Below, piece by piece: positions 52,301 to 60,087 of a DNA stretch of 64,000 nucleotides (positions within the stretch are counted from its first letter, which is position 1; every line of letters begins with the position of its first letter). This stretch comes from JAGRGG01 sp965217265 (GTDB taxonomy: Bacteria > Pseudomonadota > Alphaproteobacteria > Geminicoccales > Geminicoccaceae), in the NCBI GenBank assembly GCA_965217265.1, contig CBDCHP010000009.1, positions 69,070-133,069 on the forward strand, read 5' to 3'. Both the position numbers and the translations under genes were made by a program. The notes under the pieces are model-generated. The model worked only from the letters and a program-made list of their open reading frames with translations, searched no databases and was not told the origin of the DNA.

Positions 52301-53544
52301 GTCCGGTCGGCCGCACGGCCGACAGCGCCGAGCCAAGGCCAGAGGTCCCGGTCCGTACTGAAAGCCTCGCCCTCAAGCGCCCGCAGCGCCTTCGCGTGCC
52401 AAGCGGCGTCGCGCGTCTCGGGCGTCTCGATCAGCGTCTCGACCCCCACCGGCCGGCGACCGAGCCGCCGCTCGGCCGCCGCCGCGCGCCAAATCAGCTC
52501 GAACAGCGTCCGTTCCAGCCGGCCCGGCCTCGATGCCAAACGCTCGGCGTAGGCGTGAAGACGCTCGCGGGCGCGACGCAGCCCGTCGTTCCCCGCGGCC
52601 GCGGCCTCATCGACCCGTGTAGGCCGTGAGGCGAGACGTTGCTCCAGGTGGCGCAAGAGGCCGGCGGTGTCGCTGCCCGGGTCCGCCTCGACCACCGCGT
52701 TGCGACCCGCCTCGATTGCTTCGAGAACGACGCGCGCCTGCTCGGTGATATCGATCGCCACCGGCAGGACGTTCGCGACCGCGTCGGAGCCCGGCGGCGG
52801 ATCAATCGGCTTTTGTGCGGGCGGGACGAGCAGGGACGCCAGGACCGGGCGGTCGAGGGGCCTATCGAGGGCGTCGCGGATCACAGTATCAATCCGGCCG
52901 AGCCCGAATCGGGGTCGAACCCGCCAGCCTGGCGCTTCGGCAAGCGACGCCTCGACGCTCGTCGAGTAGGCATGCCAGGACTGCTGGGCATCGAAGCCGG
53001 GCAGGGCAATGGCGGCGAGGCGGTGGACCAGCACCGGATTGAGCCCGGGCGCGGCCGTCATCGTCAGCTTCCAACCAGAACAATCCGGATACAGGATCAG
53101 CAACGCCGGCGCCAGCAGCAGCGGCAGCGTCATGCCACCCGCGTCGGCCGACTGTTCGAGATAGCCGAAAACCGTGTATAGACTGCCACGGGGCGACATT
53201 GCCAAGAGGCGATCCACCATCTCGTCCGCCCGCAGCGCCACGTGCAGCGTCGAGCCGTCGCCACCGACGTTGAATCCCTTCGCCCGCCCAGGATCGGGCT
53301 CCGCCTTCGGTGCGGGCGTCGGCGGGTTCATACCTTCAACAATGCGATCACACGGCGATCGTGGTCCGGGCAGGGTGGCGACGTCGAGCGCCCGGCCGGC
53401 GACGAGGGTGGCGAACGCGGCATCGAGCGACGCCGCCGTCAACTCGATATGCCGTCCCACGTCGTGCGTGTCGCCCATATCCTTCGGGCGTTGTCGCAGT
53501 AGGGCGAAGCGTTCCTCGACAACGCTTGCATCCGTCCTATTCAA
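49360..53544 (-). CDS. Giant DUF4011/DUF3320-like protein with degenerate helicase and Vsr-like end
   Basis: 1,394 residues. The layout follows the DUF4011-helicase-Vsr-like family. The N-terminal part has MSPRGSLYTVFGYLEQ and PLLLAPALLIL-type segments. The helicase Q-like ITEQARVVLEAIEAGRN (about 265-282) is followed by VVEADPGSDTAG, where active relatives have the GPPGTGKSQT Walker A; Lys and the Thr/Ser pair are gone. Near the C-terminus, SICVLAFNRRQAELI and DLVLVSTTYGP are kept, but motif VI (NVAxTRAR) reads GLIARAGR. The end (RERTFERLGWQLWRVWSIDWL) is the Vsr/MTES_1575-type nuclease region. Probably lacks ATPase activity. A defence or DNA-processing role is a guess from relatives. Confidence 0.65.
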   Translation of the reverse strand: MNRTDASVVEERFALLRQRPKDMGDTHDVGRHIELTAASLDAAFATLVAGRALDVATLPGPRSPCDRIVEGMNPPTPAPKAEPDPGRAKGFNVGGDGSTLHVALRADEMVDRLLAMSPRGSLYTVFGYLEQSADAGGMTLPLLLAPALLILYPDCSGWKLTMTAAPGLNPVLVHRLAAIALPGFDAQQSWHAYSTSVEASLAEAPGWRVRPRFGLGRIDTVIRDALDRPLDRPVLASLLVPPAQKPIDPPPGSDAVANVLPVAIDITEQARVVLEAIEAGRNAVVEADPGSDTAGLLRHLEQRLASRPTRVDEAAAAGNDGLRRARERLHAYAERLASRPGRLERTLFELIWRAAAAERRLGRRPVGVETLIETPETRDAAWHAKALRALEGEAFSTDRDLWPWLGAVGRAADRTALRRHLAAWHEALRAQAAAEAALAESFGDPLPKGVAGLIAAAAELPPDLVRVVLQADGPAELLTGMGAVAAGLAPLRANLAPWLLRTDQLGRQQAALRAIEDVLAEAPQMWPSNLEAADLAAGAVAGDRLVEGLHRLERLTRTIRPMLGPPATATAVGVLRFLVALPEIDPSAFDARFLDANARRLLKRIIGAAEALTATETGLEQRFKLDALPSIIEVERHRQALAAGGVFAAFKPSVKAARAAHAGFLRRAPPQRPGLAEVEADLRGLVSYLQARADFASNGRYRVLLGEAFKGHRGDLRPFDRAARLAERATSMLDNDAASALLRLPAAVIEGLRAALDDASVQNALRALPDGVEPAAAIDEAEATRLRLWRLHAAVAALGLKPETTSAALPELRVAFATYFETATIRYGPKPFGVDPDGLDPGRVAALRRLFADPALEAAPPALRTALVEADPALSAYLAATRASAGAEAELAATGWLDAKALHASAIRRDGRIAALERALAEPVSPSSKTLATLGLDRLLAFAEDEAITDRNALLDLALCQTLARRHATDDPATAGLDGTTLDAARARFARLDARARTLDRAASAADLAARPPDPASTKAMSDLEGAPTTSLVDTMVDTAPAARDGADVPADDGRGDLFTLSRAALGVEVSTFFPSPRPGGVRRHAVPGRYDPDAATNPIEARSLAARVVACLRAAIGREHRSICVLAFNRRQAELIRRTIAVLITQEPAVSTGLDFAGGRTAVRVIDLDADLGGRYDLVLVSTTYGPTLFEDQDLGSLDRPRGLDRLGGLIARAGRVELFTSLDQRLDRAIDPAQAGAVPSDARAALHALLTAAAGPATKPLDPDDPHVSDLVRCVGGALAARGYSLYGPLGAGIGRLELAVGHPDLPGRCLFGILTDAPSVDAAAALVRERTFERLGWQLWRVWSIDWLRAPDAAAERLCAYAQTCLDAEGDALSAPPADASTGFGRENVNA

Positions 53545-53772
53545 GCCGGCGACCTGTCTTTTGTAATCCCGTGCAATCCCAGATCTCTATCCGTTGACGA
53601 TATGCCAACAACCAATGCCCTACACATCCAAGATCAAGGCGGGCCGCCGCATCGTGCTTGAGCGGCAAGCACGCTCGTTGCATCGATGACCGATAGACCA
53701 TGCGGCTTGGCGTGGCCAGAGCTTAAGCTTAAGCTTATCAGCCGAAGTACATAAAGCTAGAGGAAAATTAGG

Positions 53773-54630
53773 GTGGAGGAAGCAAGCGAACCGAGACTGG
53801 CCGGGGTGATCGGGTGGCCGATCACGCACTCGCTCTCGCCGGTCCTGCACGCCTACTGGTTCGAGCGCTACGGCAGGGCGGGTGCTTACGTTCCTTTGCC
53901 TGTATCACCGAATCGGCTGGCGGCGGCGCTCGACGGCTTGGCCGCCTTGGGCTTTGCCGGTTGCAACGTGACGCTACCGCACAAGGAAGCGGTCTTCGAG
54001 CGCGTCGACGAGCGCGACGCGGCGGCCTTGGCGATGCGGGCGGTGAACACGGTCCTCGTCCTGCCCGACGGCCGCCTGCGCGGCCTCAACACGGACGGTG
54101 CCGGCTTTCTCGCCCATCTGCGCGCCGAGCGGCCGAGCCTGAGCCTCACGGGCAAGCGGGCGCTCCTGCTCGGCACAGGGGGTGCTGCGCGGGCGATCGC
54201 GCGGGTCCTGCTCGACGCCGGGATCGGCCGGCTGGGCTTGTGCAACCGCACGCGCGCGCGTGCGGAGGTGCTCGCGGCCGACCTGGGCGCCGAAGGTCGC
54301 GTCGAGACCGTGCCTTGGGAGGAACGCGAGGCCGCGCTGGAGGGGCTGACGCTCCTCGTCAACGCGACCAGCCTCGGCATGACGAGTAAGCCGCCCCTGG
54401 AACTCGCCCTCGACGCCCTGCCGCCTGACGCCGTCGTCGACGACATCGTCTATCGCCCGCTACGAACCCCCCTGCTCGCGGCGGCGCGCGCGCGCGGCAA
54501 TCCGACCGTGGACGGTCTGGGTATGCTCTTGCACCAAGCCGTGCCCGGCTTCGCTCACTGGGGCAACGTCACGCCCGCGGTCGATGCGGCGACGCGGCGA
54601 GCGGTGCTGACGGCGTTAGACCGAGGCTGA
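53773..54630 (+). CDS. aroE: Shikimate dehydrogenase
   Basis: A 285-residue AroE, reducing 3-dehydroshikimate to shikimate with NADPH in aromatic amino-acid synthesis. The substrate site is GWPITHSLSPVLH (residues about 14-26), catalytic Lys is in NVTLPHKEAVF, the Asp is in NTDGAGF, and the NADP Rossmann loop is LLLGTGGAARAI. The start is GTG at 53773. Its last 62 bp overlap the convergent wecG-like gene. Confidence 0.94.
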   Translation: MEEASEPRLAGVIGWPITHSLSPVLHAYWFERYGRAGAYVPLPVSPNRLAAALDGLAALGFAGCNVTLPHKEAVFERVDERDAAALAMRAVNTVLVLPDGRLRGLNTDGAGFLAHLRAERPSLSLTGKRALLLGTGGAARAIARVLLDAGIGRLGLCNRTRARAEVLAADLGAEGRVETVPWEEREAALEGLTLLVNATSLGMTSKPPLELALDALPPDAVVDDIVYRPLRTPLLAAARARGNPTVDGLGMLLHQAVPGFAHWGNVTPAVDAATRRAVLTALDRG

Positions 54631-55360
54631 GGCGCAGCCGCGCGCCGAGCGCTAAGCGCAGGAAGGGCGCGTACTCGACGAGGTAGCGCCGCCAGAGCCG
54701 CCGCGGCTCGCGGCACAGACGATAAAGGGCGCGGGCCTCGAATCGGTCCACCCAGGCCGGGTAGTAGCGCTCGGCCTCGGCCAACTGGTCGAGAAAGCCA
54801 CCGCAGGTGAAGGCGACGCCCGCAAAGCCCCGCGCCCTCAGCCGATCGATGAAGCGCTCTTGGTGCGGCGCTCCCATGCCGCAGAGGACCATCTGCGGCC
54901 GAGCTTCTAGGATGGCGTCGATCGCCTCCTCGTGCGGCCTGTAGCCGTCCAGGACGCCGAGATAGGCGATGTGCGGGAAGGACGCCCGCATACGCTCCAC
55001 GGCCGCCGCGGCGACGCCAGGCTCGGCGCCGACGACGAAGAGCCCCCCCTGCAGCACCTCTAGCCGCCGCATGACGGGCAGGTAGAGCGAGGAGGCGTCG
55101 AAGCTCATTCGCGGCAGAGGGCGCTTGATGGTCCACGCCGCCGCCTTCGCGACGCCGATCCCGTCGGCCAGCACGAGGTCCATGCCGCGCAGCAAGGCGG
55201 CGTAGTCCGCGTCGCCGTCTGCCAGCCGCCACGCGTGCGGATTGACGAACGTGATCAGGCTGGCGTGTCCGGTAAAGGCCGCGTCGACGCGGGCCAGAAC
55301 GGCGGTCTCGTCGGCGTCGAGGCTGAGCGGCAGACCGAAGAGCGTGTCCGCGACTGACAT
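54569..55360 (-). CDS. WecG/TagA/CpsF family glycosyltransferase
   Basis: A 263-residue GT26 enzyme. ITFVNPHAWRLADGDADYAAL, then DLVLADGIGVAKAA with the catalytic Asp, and the C-terminal GAPHQERFIDRL and GGFLDQLAE are family hallmarks. It transfers a sugar (for example ManNAcA) to a lipid-linked acceptor in surface polysaccharide assembly. The start ATG at 55360 has AGGGAA upstream. Its 3' end runs 62 bp into aroE on the other strand. No other polysaccharide genes are adjacent. Confidence 0.9.
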   Translation of the reverse strand: MSVADTLFGLPLSLDADETAVLARVDAAFTGHASLITFVNPHAWRLADGDADYAALLRGMDLVLADGIGVAKAAAWTIKRPLPRMSFDASSLYLPVMRRLEVLQGGLFVVGAEPGVAAAAVERMRASFPHIAYLGVLDGYRPHEEAIDAILEARPQMVLCGMGAPHQERFIDRLRARGFAGVAFTCGGFLDQLAEAERYYPAWVDRFEARALYRLCREPRRLWRRYLVEYAPFLRLALGARLRLSLGLTPSAPLAASPHRPRA

Positions 55361-55730
55361 TGGCGTTCCCTCATCCGAGTCAGCCCCCGTCGCCGGCAAA
55401 AAACCGCCGATGGTCCGTTTTCAGGCGAACCATCGGCCAGTTGTCTGAGAAGACGAGGTCAAGATGGACGGTGCCATACGCTGCCGTTCGAAGTGTTAAA
55501 CGACGTGGTTAACGCTCGTACCGGGTTATGGACTCGGCGCTTTGCTTCGTTGAGTCCGCGTCGATCACCGCTTGGAAAGCATCATGCGCGGTGTCGCGTG
55601 CGCGTGCAGATCATAGGACTAGATTCCACGCCCGCCCGTGCGCGCGCGTCTTGTTAGAAAGTTAGGATTCTTAGTTATAAGAGTTAGCGCTCCGAATCAG
55701 CTTTTAAAATCAATGGTTTACAGGCAAAAA

Positions 55731-55818
55731 TGTGAATGATGTACCGAGTCTTTGTGAATGATGTACCGAGTCTGACCGTGAATGATGTACCGTGTTTGCG
55801 TGAATGATGTACCGAGTC
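55731..55818 (+). repeat. Origin iterons, block 1 (4 copies)
   Basis: Four direct repeats of TGTGAATGATGTACCGAGTC type at about 55731, 55753, 55777 and 55799 (third and fourth with small changes). Spacing is 22, 24 and 22 bp, about two helical turns, so copies face the same side. They share the GATGTACCG core with block 2 but differ at GAATG/GAACG and GAG/GTG. Confidence 0.92.
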
Positions 55819-55967
55819 GTTTACGTAAACGTTAAAGTACTTTTAATCCTAGATATTTCAGTATTATGTAAAATTGTGGATAATTTTGTGGGTAAATTGT
55901 GGAAAGTTTGTTGATAAGCTATGCATAACCTGAATATACGTATCTGGATGCATATAAATCAGCAAAA
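55819..55967. other. AT-rich origin segment with DnaA boxes
   Basis: About 150 bp of markedly AT-rich sequence between the two iteron blocks. It contains TGTGGATAA at 55875-55883, the complement of the consensus DnaA box TTATCCACA. Near matches are TGTGGGTAA (55887-55895) and TGTGGAAAG (55898-55906). It is the likely duplex-unwinding element. Confidence 0.85.
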
Positions 55968-56209
55968 TGTGAACGATGTACCGTGCCGGGCGCCATCGTA
56001 GGGCGGACGTGTGAACGATATACCGTGGCGGCGGGCGTGGTGCTGAAATGTGAACGATGTACCGTGTCGACGCGGCCGGTCGTGGGGATAATGTGAACGA
56101 TGTACCGTGCCTCGTAGCTTGGTCGGGACCGCCGTGAGCGCCTCTATGTAAACGATGTACCGTGCCGTGAGGCCGATTGGATCGGGTAATGTGAACGATG
56201 TACCGTGCC
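55968..56209 (+). repeat. Origin iterons, block 2 (6 copies)
   Basis: Six direct repeats of TGTGAACGATGTACCGTGCC type, at 55968, 56010, 56049, 56092, 56147 and 56190. Spacing is 39-43 bp (one 55), about four helical turns. The last copy ends 3 bp before the repA stop, so this block lies on the 3' side of repA. Confidence 0.93.
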
Positions 56210-56211
56210 GT

Positions 56212-57105
56212 TCACGCCTCGATGCCGAGCGGTCTCAGCAGGGACGTCTGGTCCGGTCGCGGCCAGATCGAGACCAGGATGCGGTCGTTCGAGGCCCAGC
56301 GCCGGCCCTCGAAGCCGTCGGCCTCGTCCTTATCGCGCGGATCGAAGCTCATCGCGATGTGGTACTCGGGCAGGTCGTCGTCCTCGATCACCCGTCGCAG
56401 TTGCGGCTTGAAGAAGCGCGGCTCCAGGACCGAACCGCACTTCTCGATCAGTTTGGGCAAGGTGATTACCCACTTGCCCTGCTGGCCGCAGTGCTTGCGC
56501 GCCAGCTCGTAGAGGCGGCGCTTGAGGCCCATGCTCAAGTTGAAGTAGGACGAGGCGATGGTGAGCACGCGCCGATCCTTGACGATGGCGCGGAACATCC
56601 AGTCGTTGAGCGTGATCTCGCAAGCCGCCATCACCTGCTTGCCGTTGTTCGAGCGCCGCTCTAGGACGCGGAAGGTCTCGATCCAGCCGAAGCCGCGCCG
56701 CTCCTTGGTGTCGCCCGCCGCGATCGTGGTCACGATCGTCGTCGAGCGCAGGCGGAACATGGCGTCCAAGAGCAACTCGTAGGCGCGCTTGCCCGTGCTA
56801 CGCCCAGTCACTTTTAACAAATTGTAAGCATTAAAACGGACGGTCCGCTCGACCGGCAGCCCGCGCTCCAGACGATCGTTGATGATCGAGGCCAAGTAGA
56901 TCAAGACGTCCTTGTCCCAGATGGTGGCGATGCCGCGATCGCCGGGTCGGACCTCGATCTTGACCTTGCCGTCGTCGTAGACGAGCGGCTTCATCCTGGG
57001 CGTCTTTTGCAGCGAGAAGAACGGGAACTCCATCAACGCCCGGTCGTCCTTGAACGGCGCGTTGATGAGGCTGTCCAAGAACAGGTCAACCTGCTTGTCG
57101 GTCAT
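56212..57105 (-). CDS. repA: Replication initiator protein A
   Basis: A 297-residue initiator of the alphaproteobacterial 'replication initiator protein A' family. Conserved blocks are MEFPFFSLQKTPRMKPLVY (residues about 30-48), IEVRPGDRGIATIWDKDVLIYLAS and GSTGKRAYELLLDAMFRLRSTTI-type winged-helix segments, and SYFNLSMGLKRRLYELARKHCG. It would bind the iterons downstream and open the AT-rich segment with DnaA. The start overlaps the stop of the RHH gene (ATGA). One iteron copy also sits 27 bp upstream of its start, suggesting autoregulation. Confidence 0.95.
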   Translation of the reverse strand: MTDKQVDLFLDSLINAPFKDDRALMEFPFFSLQKTPRMKPLVYDDGKVKIEVRPGDRGIATIWDKDVLIYLASIINDRLERGLPVERTVRFNAYNLLKVTGRSTGKRAYELLLDAMFRLRSTTIVTTIAAGDTKERRGFGWIETFRVLERRSNNGKQVMAACEITLNDWMFRAIVKDRRVLTIASSYFNLSMGLKRRLYELARKHCGQQGKWVITLPKLIEKCGSVLEPRFFKPQLRRVIEDDDLPEYHIAMSFDPRDKDEADGFEGRRWASNDRILVSIWPRPDQTSLLRPLGIEA

Positions 57106-57341
57106 CCCTCGACCCGCCCCTGTGCGCCGATTGTGAACGATGTACCGTGCCCCGAATCGTCCTCCGTCCGGCGGCGACGGTCGCGGATCTCGCTCATGGG
57201 AATGCGATAGCCGGCGAGGGCCAGGGCTTCGAGGACGAGGGCGCGGGCCGTGGTCTCGTCGCGCGCGGTGCGATCCCTCAACTGCCGTAGCACGCTCGCC
57301 GGTAGACTGATCGTGAGCTTGCGCTCGGACTCAAGCGGCAT
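57102..57341 (-). CDS. Ribbon-helix-helix protein coupled to repA
   Basis: A 79-residue protein with an RHH fold: KLTISLPASVLRQLRDRTAR (beta strand plus helix), then TTARALVLEALALAGYRIP. The C-terminal tail is charged. The ATG at 57341 has GGAG 5-8 bases before it. Its stop overlaps the repA start by 4 bp, so it is the first gene of a rhh-repA operon and probably regulates it. It could also be a partition or copy-number factor; no toxin partner is present. Confidence 0.8.
   Translation of the reverse strand: MPLESERKLTISLPASVLRQLRDRTARDETTARALVLEALALAGYRIPMSEIRDRRRRTEDDSGHGTSFTIGAQGRVEG
57132..57151 (+). repeat. Solitary iteron inside the RHH gene
   Basis: An exact block-2-type iteron (TGTGAACGATGTACCGTGCC), 27 bp upstream of the repA ATG and within codons for HGTSFTI of the RHH protein. 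Confidence 0.9.
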
Positions 57342-57438
57342 GGTTTCTCCGTCGAACATGTATGAACATACAGTCATACAGACGTTCATAGAGCCCGCAA
57401 CAATCCGTGTCGCGGTTGAAGCCCTGCGTCCTTCGCAT

Positions 57439-57478
57439 GTTGTCGGTGCCGACTTGGCACCCCATGTGCCATGACAAC
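57439..57478. promoter_or_regulatory. Nested inverted repeats upstream of hsp20
   Basis: GTTGTC (57439) pairs with GACAAC (57473), and inside are GGTGCC/GGCACC and TGGCAC/GTGCCA. The outer pair is symmetrical about 57458. It lies just before the small heat-shock gene and may be an operator or RNA hairpin; no known heat-shock element is exact. Confidence 0.4.
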
Positions 57479-57500
57479 ACTGGGCATTCGGAGACGGGTG

Positions 57501-57971
57501 ATGGGTTTCAAGGACCGTGACGACCCGCTCGCCACCTTGCGGCGCGAGGTTGAGCGGCTGGTCGAGGAGGTCGGCAAGGGCGTGTTCGGCGGCGCGTCGG
57601 GGCCGGCGCAGGCCGAACGCGGGACGGCGGCGACCGCCAAGACGGCGTCCGCGCCACCGATCGACCTGAACGAGGACGAGGACGCGCTCGAACTGCGCGC
57701 GGACTTGCCGGGTTGGTCGCAGGACGAGGTGGCGATCGAGGCCGAGGCGGGCGGTGTCTTGCTGCGCGGCACGCCCGCGAACGGCGGGGGTGCCGCGCAG
57801 CATTACCACCTCAAGGAGCGCGCCCGCCGTCCCTTCGAACGCCGCGTGCCGCTGCCGGTCGAGGTCGACGTCGCCCAGGCGGCGGCGCGCTTCGAGCGCG
57901 GCGTTCTGACCTTGCGCCTGCCCAAGACGCAGGCGGCGAAACGGCAGAAAATCGAGATCAAGGAAGGCTGA
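57501..57971 (+). CDS. Small heat-shock protein (Hsp20 family)
   Basis: A 156-residue alpha-crystallin-domain chaperone. The N-terminal region is Arg/Glu-rich. The core domain has PPIDLNEDEDALELRADLPG, then VAIEAEAGGVLLRG, an insertion, FERRVPLPVEVDV and the family's A.FE.GVLTLRLPK. The C-terminal KRQKIEIKEG lacks a clear I-x-I. It holds unfolding proteins under heat or solvent stress. The start at 57501 has GGAG upstream; the longer frame at 57471 is possible. The gene is convergent with dsbD. Confidence 0.9.
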   Translation: MGFKDRDDPLATLRREVERLVEEVGKGVFGGASGPAQAERGTAATAKTASAPPIDLNEDEDALELRADLPGWSQDEVAIEAEAGGVLLRGTPANGGGAAQHYHLKERARRPFERRVPLPVEVDVAQAAARFERGVLTLRLPKTQAAKRQKIEIKEG

Positions 57972-57996
57972 GCGCTGCCGTGCCGCGAGGATGCCA

Positions 57997-60087
57997 TCAA
58001 GGCGGTTCGGCGCGCGCCAGCGCCGCCTCGACGATGGCGGGTGTCAGCAGTTGCGGCAGAAGCTCGGGCGCCCCCTTGGGCGGGAACACGGCGTAGAGCG
58101 GCACGCCCGAGCGGCCGAAGCGGTCGAGAAAGGCGCTGATCGCCGGGTCCTGACGGGTCCAGTCGCCCTTGAGATAGGCGGCGCCGGAACGATCGAGCAG
58201 GGCCTCGAAGCCCGGACCGGCCAGGGCGACGCGCTCGTTGACGAGGCAGGTCAGGCACCAAGCCGCCGTCATGTTGACGAAGACCGGACGACCGTCGGCC
58301 CGCAGCGCGTCGAGGCGACTTTGTGCGAAAGGCTCAGCCGGCGGGAGGATGGTTACCCCTTCCGTCGCCGCGGCGACGCCCACGCCGGGACCTGCGAGGC
58401 GCACGGCCGGCAGGACGAGCGAAGCCAGCGCCGCCGCGAGCGCCAGGGCCCGCGCCGGGCGCGCGTCGAGCCCGCCCAGCCAGAAGGCAAAGCCCAGCAC
58501 GACGAGGCCGAGCAGCCCCGCCAGCAGCGCCTCGCCACCGGCGTTCAGCCCCAGCACCCAGACGAGCCACGCCGACGTCGCCAGCATCGGAAAGGCGAGC
58601 GCTTGGCGAAAGCGCTCCATCCAGGCCCCCGGCCGCGGCATGAGCCGCTGCAGGGCCGGCACGAAGCTCAACAGCAAGAAGGGCAGGGCGAGGCCCAGGC
58701 CCAGCGCCAGGAAGACGAGCAGCGCCACGAAGGCACTCTGCGTCAGGGCGAAGCCGAGCGCGCCGGCCATGAAGGGGGCCGTGCAGGGTGCGGCGACGAC
58801 GACGGCGAGGCAACCGGTAAGGAAGCTGCCGAGCGGCCCGTCGCTCAAGCCGCCGCCGAGGCCCATCAGGCTTGCCCCGATCGTGTAGCCGGTGAGCAGC
58901 CAGAGCCCGATCGCGGTGGTGAGCCACGCCAGCGCCATGACGACGAGCGGCTCTTGCAGCTGAAAGCCCCACCCGACTGCCACCCCCGTCGCCTTGAGCG
59001 CCACGAGCAGGAGGCCGAGCGCGCCGAACGTGGCGAGCACGCCGGCCGTGTAAGCGATACCGGCCACCTTCGCCGCTTGGCCCCGGTGGCGCAGCACGTG
59101 CAGCGCCTTGATCGACAGGATCGGAAAGACGCAGGGCATCAGGTTGAGGATGAGGCCGCCCAAGAGCGCCAGCGCCAGCATTCCCGCCAAGCCGCCGGAG
59201 GGACCGACGCTTGGGGCCGGGACCGGACCCGGCGCGGCGTCGATCGTGAAGGCCTGACGCACGGCACCGTCCGGCAGCGGCTCGGCGAGGGTCAAGACGC
59301 CCTCTAGCTGCTCGGGCGTGCCGGCACCCTCGACCAGCGGCAGGTCGAGGACGAGCGCCGTCCCGTCCGTGCGGACGGCCTGCGGTGCCGCCGCCTCGAC
59401 GAGGCCGGGGGCGGTCGGGAAGAAGTGCGCCTCGACGTCGGACGCGAACAGCGGCCCGCCGTCGAGGCTCAAACGCAGCGATCCGTCGCCCGGCGCGAAG
59501 CGGGTCTCGAAGGGGGTTGGCCGGGGCAGGGCGGTCGTCGTCGTCGCGAACGCGGCGGCATCGGCCGAGGGCAGGGCCTGGGGGCCCGTCTCGACCAGGA
59601 TCTCGTACGAGCCGGACTCGGGAATGCAGATATCGGCGCAGACCAGCCACGTCGCCTCGGCCCGGACCACGGCCGGAATGCCGGTCGGCCACGTCTCGGG
59701 CAGCGTCACCTCGCGGGCGAGCAGGACTTCGTCCTCGTAGCCGTAGTTCATCAGGCCGGCGTAGGGTAGGGCCTCGGGCGCGGGCCACTGGATCGGCCCC
59801 GCCACAACGTCCTCGGGCAGATCGAGGTCGAGCGTCGTGGCGGCACCGCTGTCGCCAGGATTTTGCCAATAGGTGTGCCAGCCGGGCGCGATGTCCTGGC
59901 GCAATCCCAGCTTGAAGGATTGACCCGGTGCCGCGACCGCGACGTCGGCGATCAAGCCGGCCTGCACCTTGAGGTCAGTCGAAGGCGCGACTTGGGCACC
60001 GGCGAGGCCGGGCCACGCGAGGAGGCAAAAGGCGAGAAGACGGCGCAGCAAGAGCGAGACTCCGGGAACGATCGTACCGCCAAGCAT
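57997..60087 (-). CDS. Protein-disulfide reductase DsbD/ScsB-like
   Basis: 696 residues. The signal peptide is about residues 1-31 (ending LAGA). The N-terminal periplasmic domain has GWHTYWQNPGDSG and CADICIPESG, like ScsB/DsbD alpha domains. A central polytopic region carries GLILNLMPCVFPILSIK and ACTAPFMAGALG-type Cys helices (CTAPF), the transmembrane Cys pair that moves electrons. The C-terminal thioredoxin-like domain has WCLTC at about residues 610-614. It carries reducing power from cytoplasmic thioredoxin to periplasmic proteins. The start ATG at 60087 (GAAGGG upstream) is preferred over the longer frame. Confidence 0.88.
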   Translation of the reverse strand: MLGGTIVPGVSLLLRRLLAFCLLAWPGLAGAQVAPSTDLKVQAGLIADVAVAAPGQSFKLGLRQDIAPGWHTYWQNPGDSGAATTLDLDLPEDVVAGPIQWPAPEALPYAGLMNYGYEDEVLLAREVTLPETWPTGIPAVVRAEATWLVCADICIPESGSYEILVETGPQALPSADAAAFATTTTALPRPTPFETRFAPGDGSLRLSLDGGPLFASDVEAHFFPTAPGLVEAAAPQAVRTDGTALVLDLPLVEGAGTPEQLEGVLTLAEPLPDGAVRQAFTIDAAPGPVPAPSVGPSGGLAGMLALALLGGLILNLMPCVFPILSIKALHVLRHRGQAAKVAGIAYTAGVLATFGALGLLLVALKATGVAVGWGFQLQEPLVVMALAWLTTAIGLWLLTGYTIGASLMGLGGGLSDGPLGSFLTGCLAVVVAAPCTAPFMAGALGFALTQSAFVALLVFLALGLGLALPFLLLSFVPALQRLMPRPGAWMERFRQALAFPMLATSAWLVWVLGLNAGGEALLAGLLGLVVLGFAFWLGGLDARPARALALAAALASLVLPAVRLAGPGVGVAAATEGVTILPPAEPFAQSRLDALRADGRPVFVNMTAAWCLTCLVNERVALAGPGFEALLDRSGAAYLKGDWTRQDPAISAFLDRFGRSGVPLYAVFPPKGAPELLPQLLTPAIVEAALARAEPP

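Noticed and set aside
53720..53742. AAGCTTAAGCTTAAGCTT-like run before aroE
   Set aside because: A short simple palindromic run, single copy; no evidence of function.
55731..56209. Iterons as a CRISPR array
   Set aside because: Repeat units are 17-20 bp with short, partly constant spacing, lie beside repA and DnaA boxes, and no cas gene is present.
57455..57475. Sigma-54 promoter before hsp20 (TGGCAC...)
   Set aside because: The -12 element (TTGCA) is missing at the right distance; the TGGCAC belongs to the nested inverted repeats.
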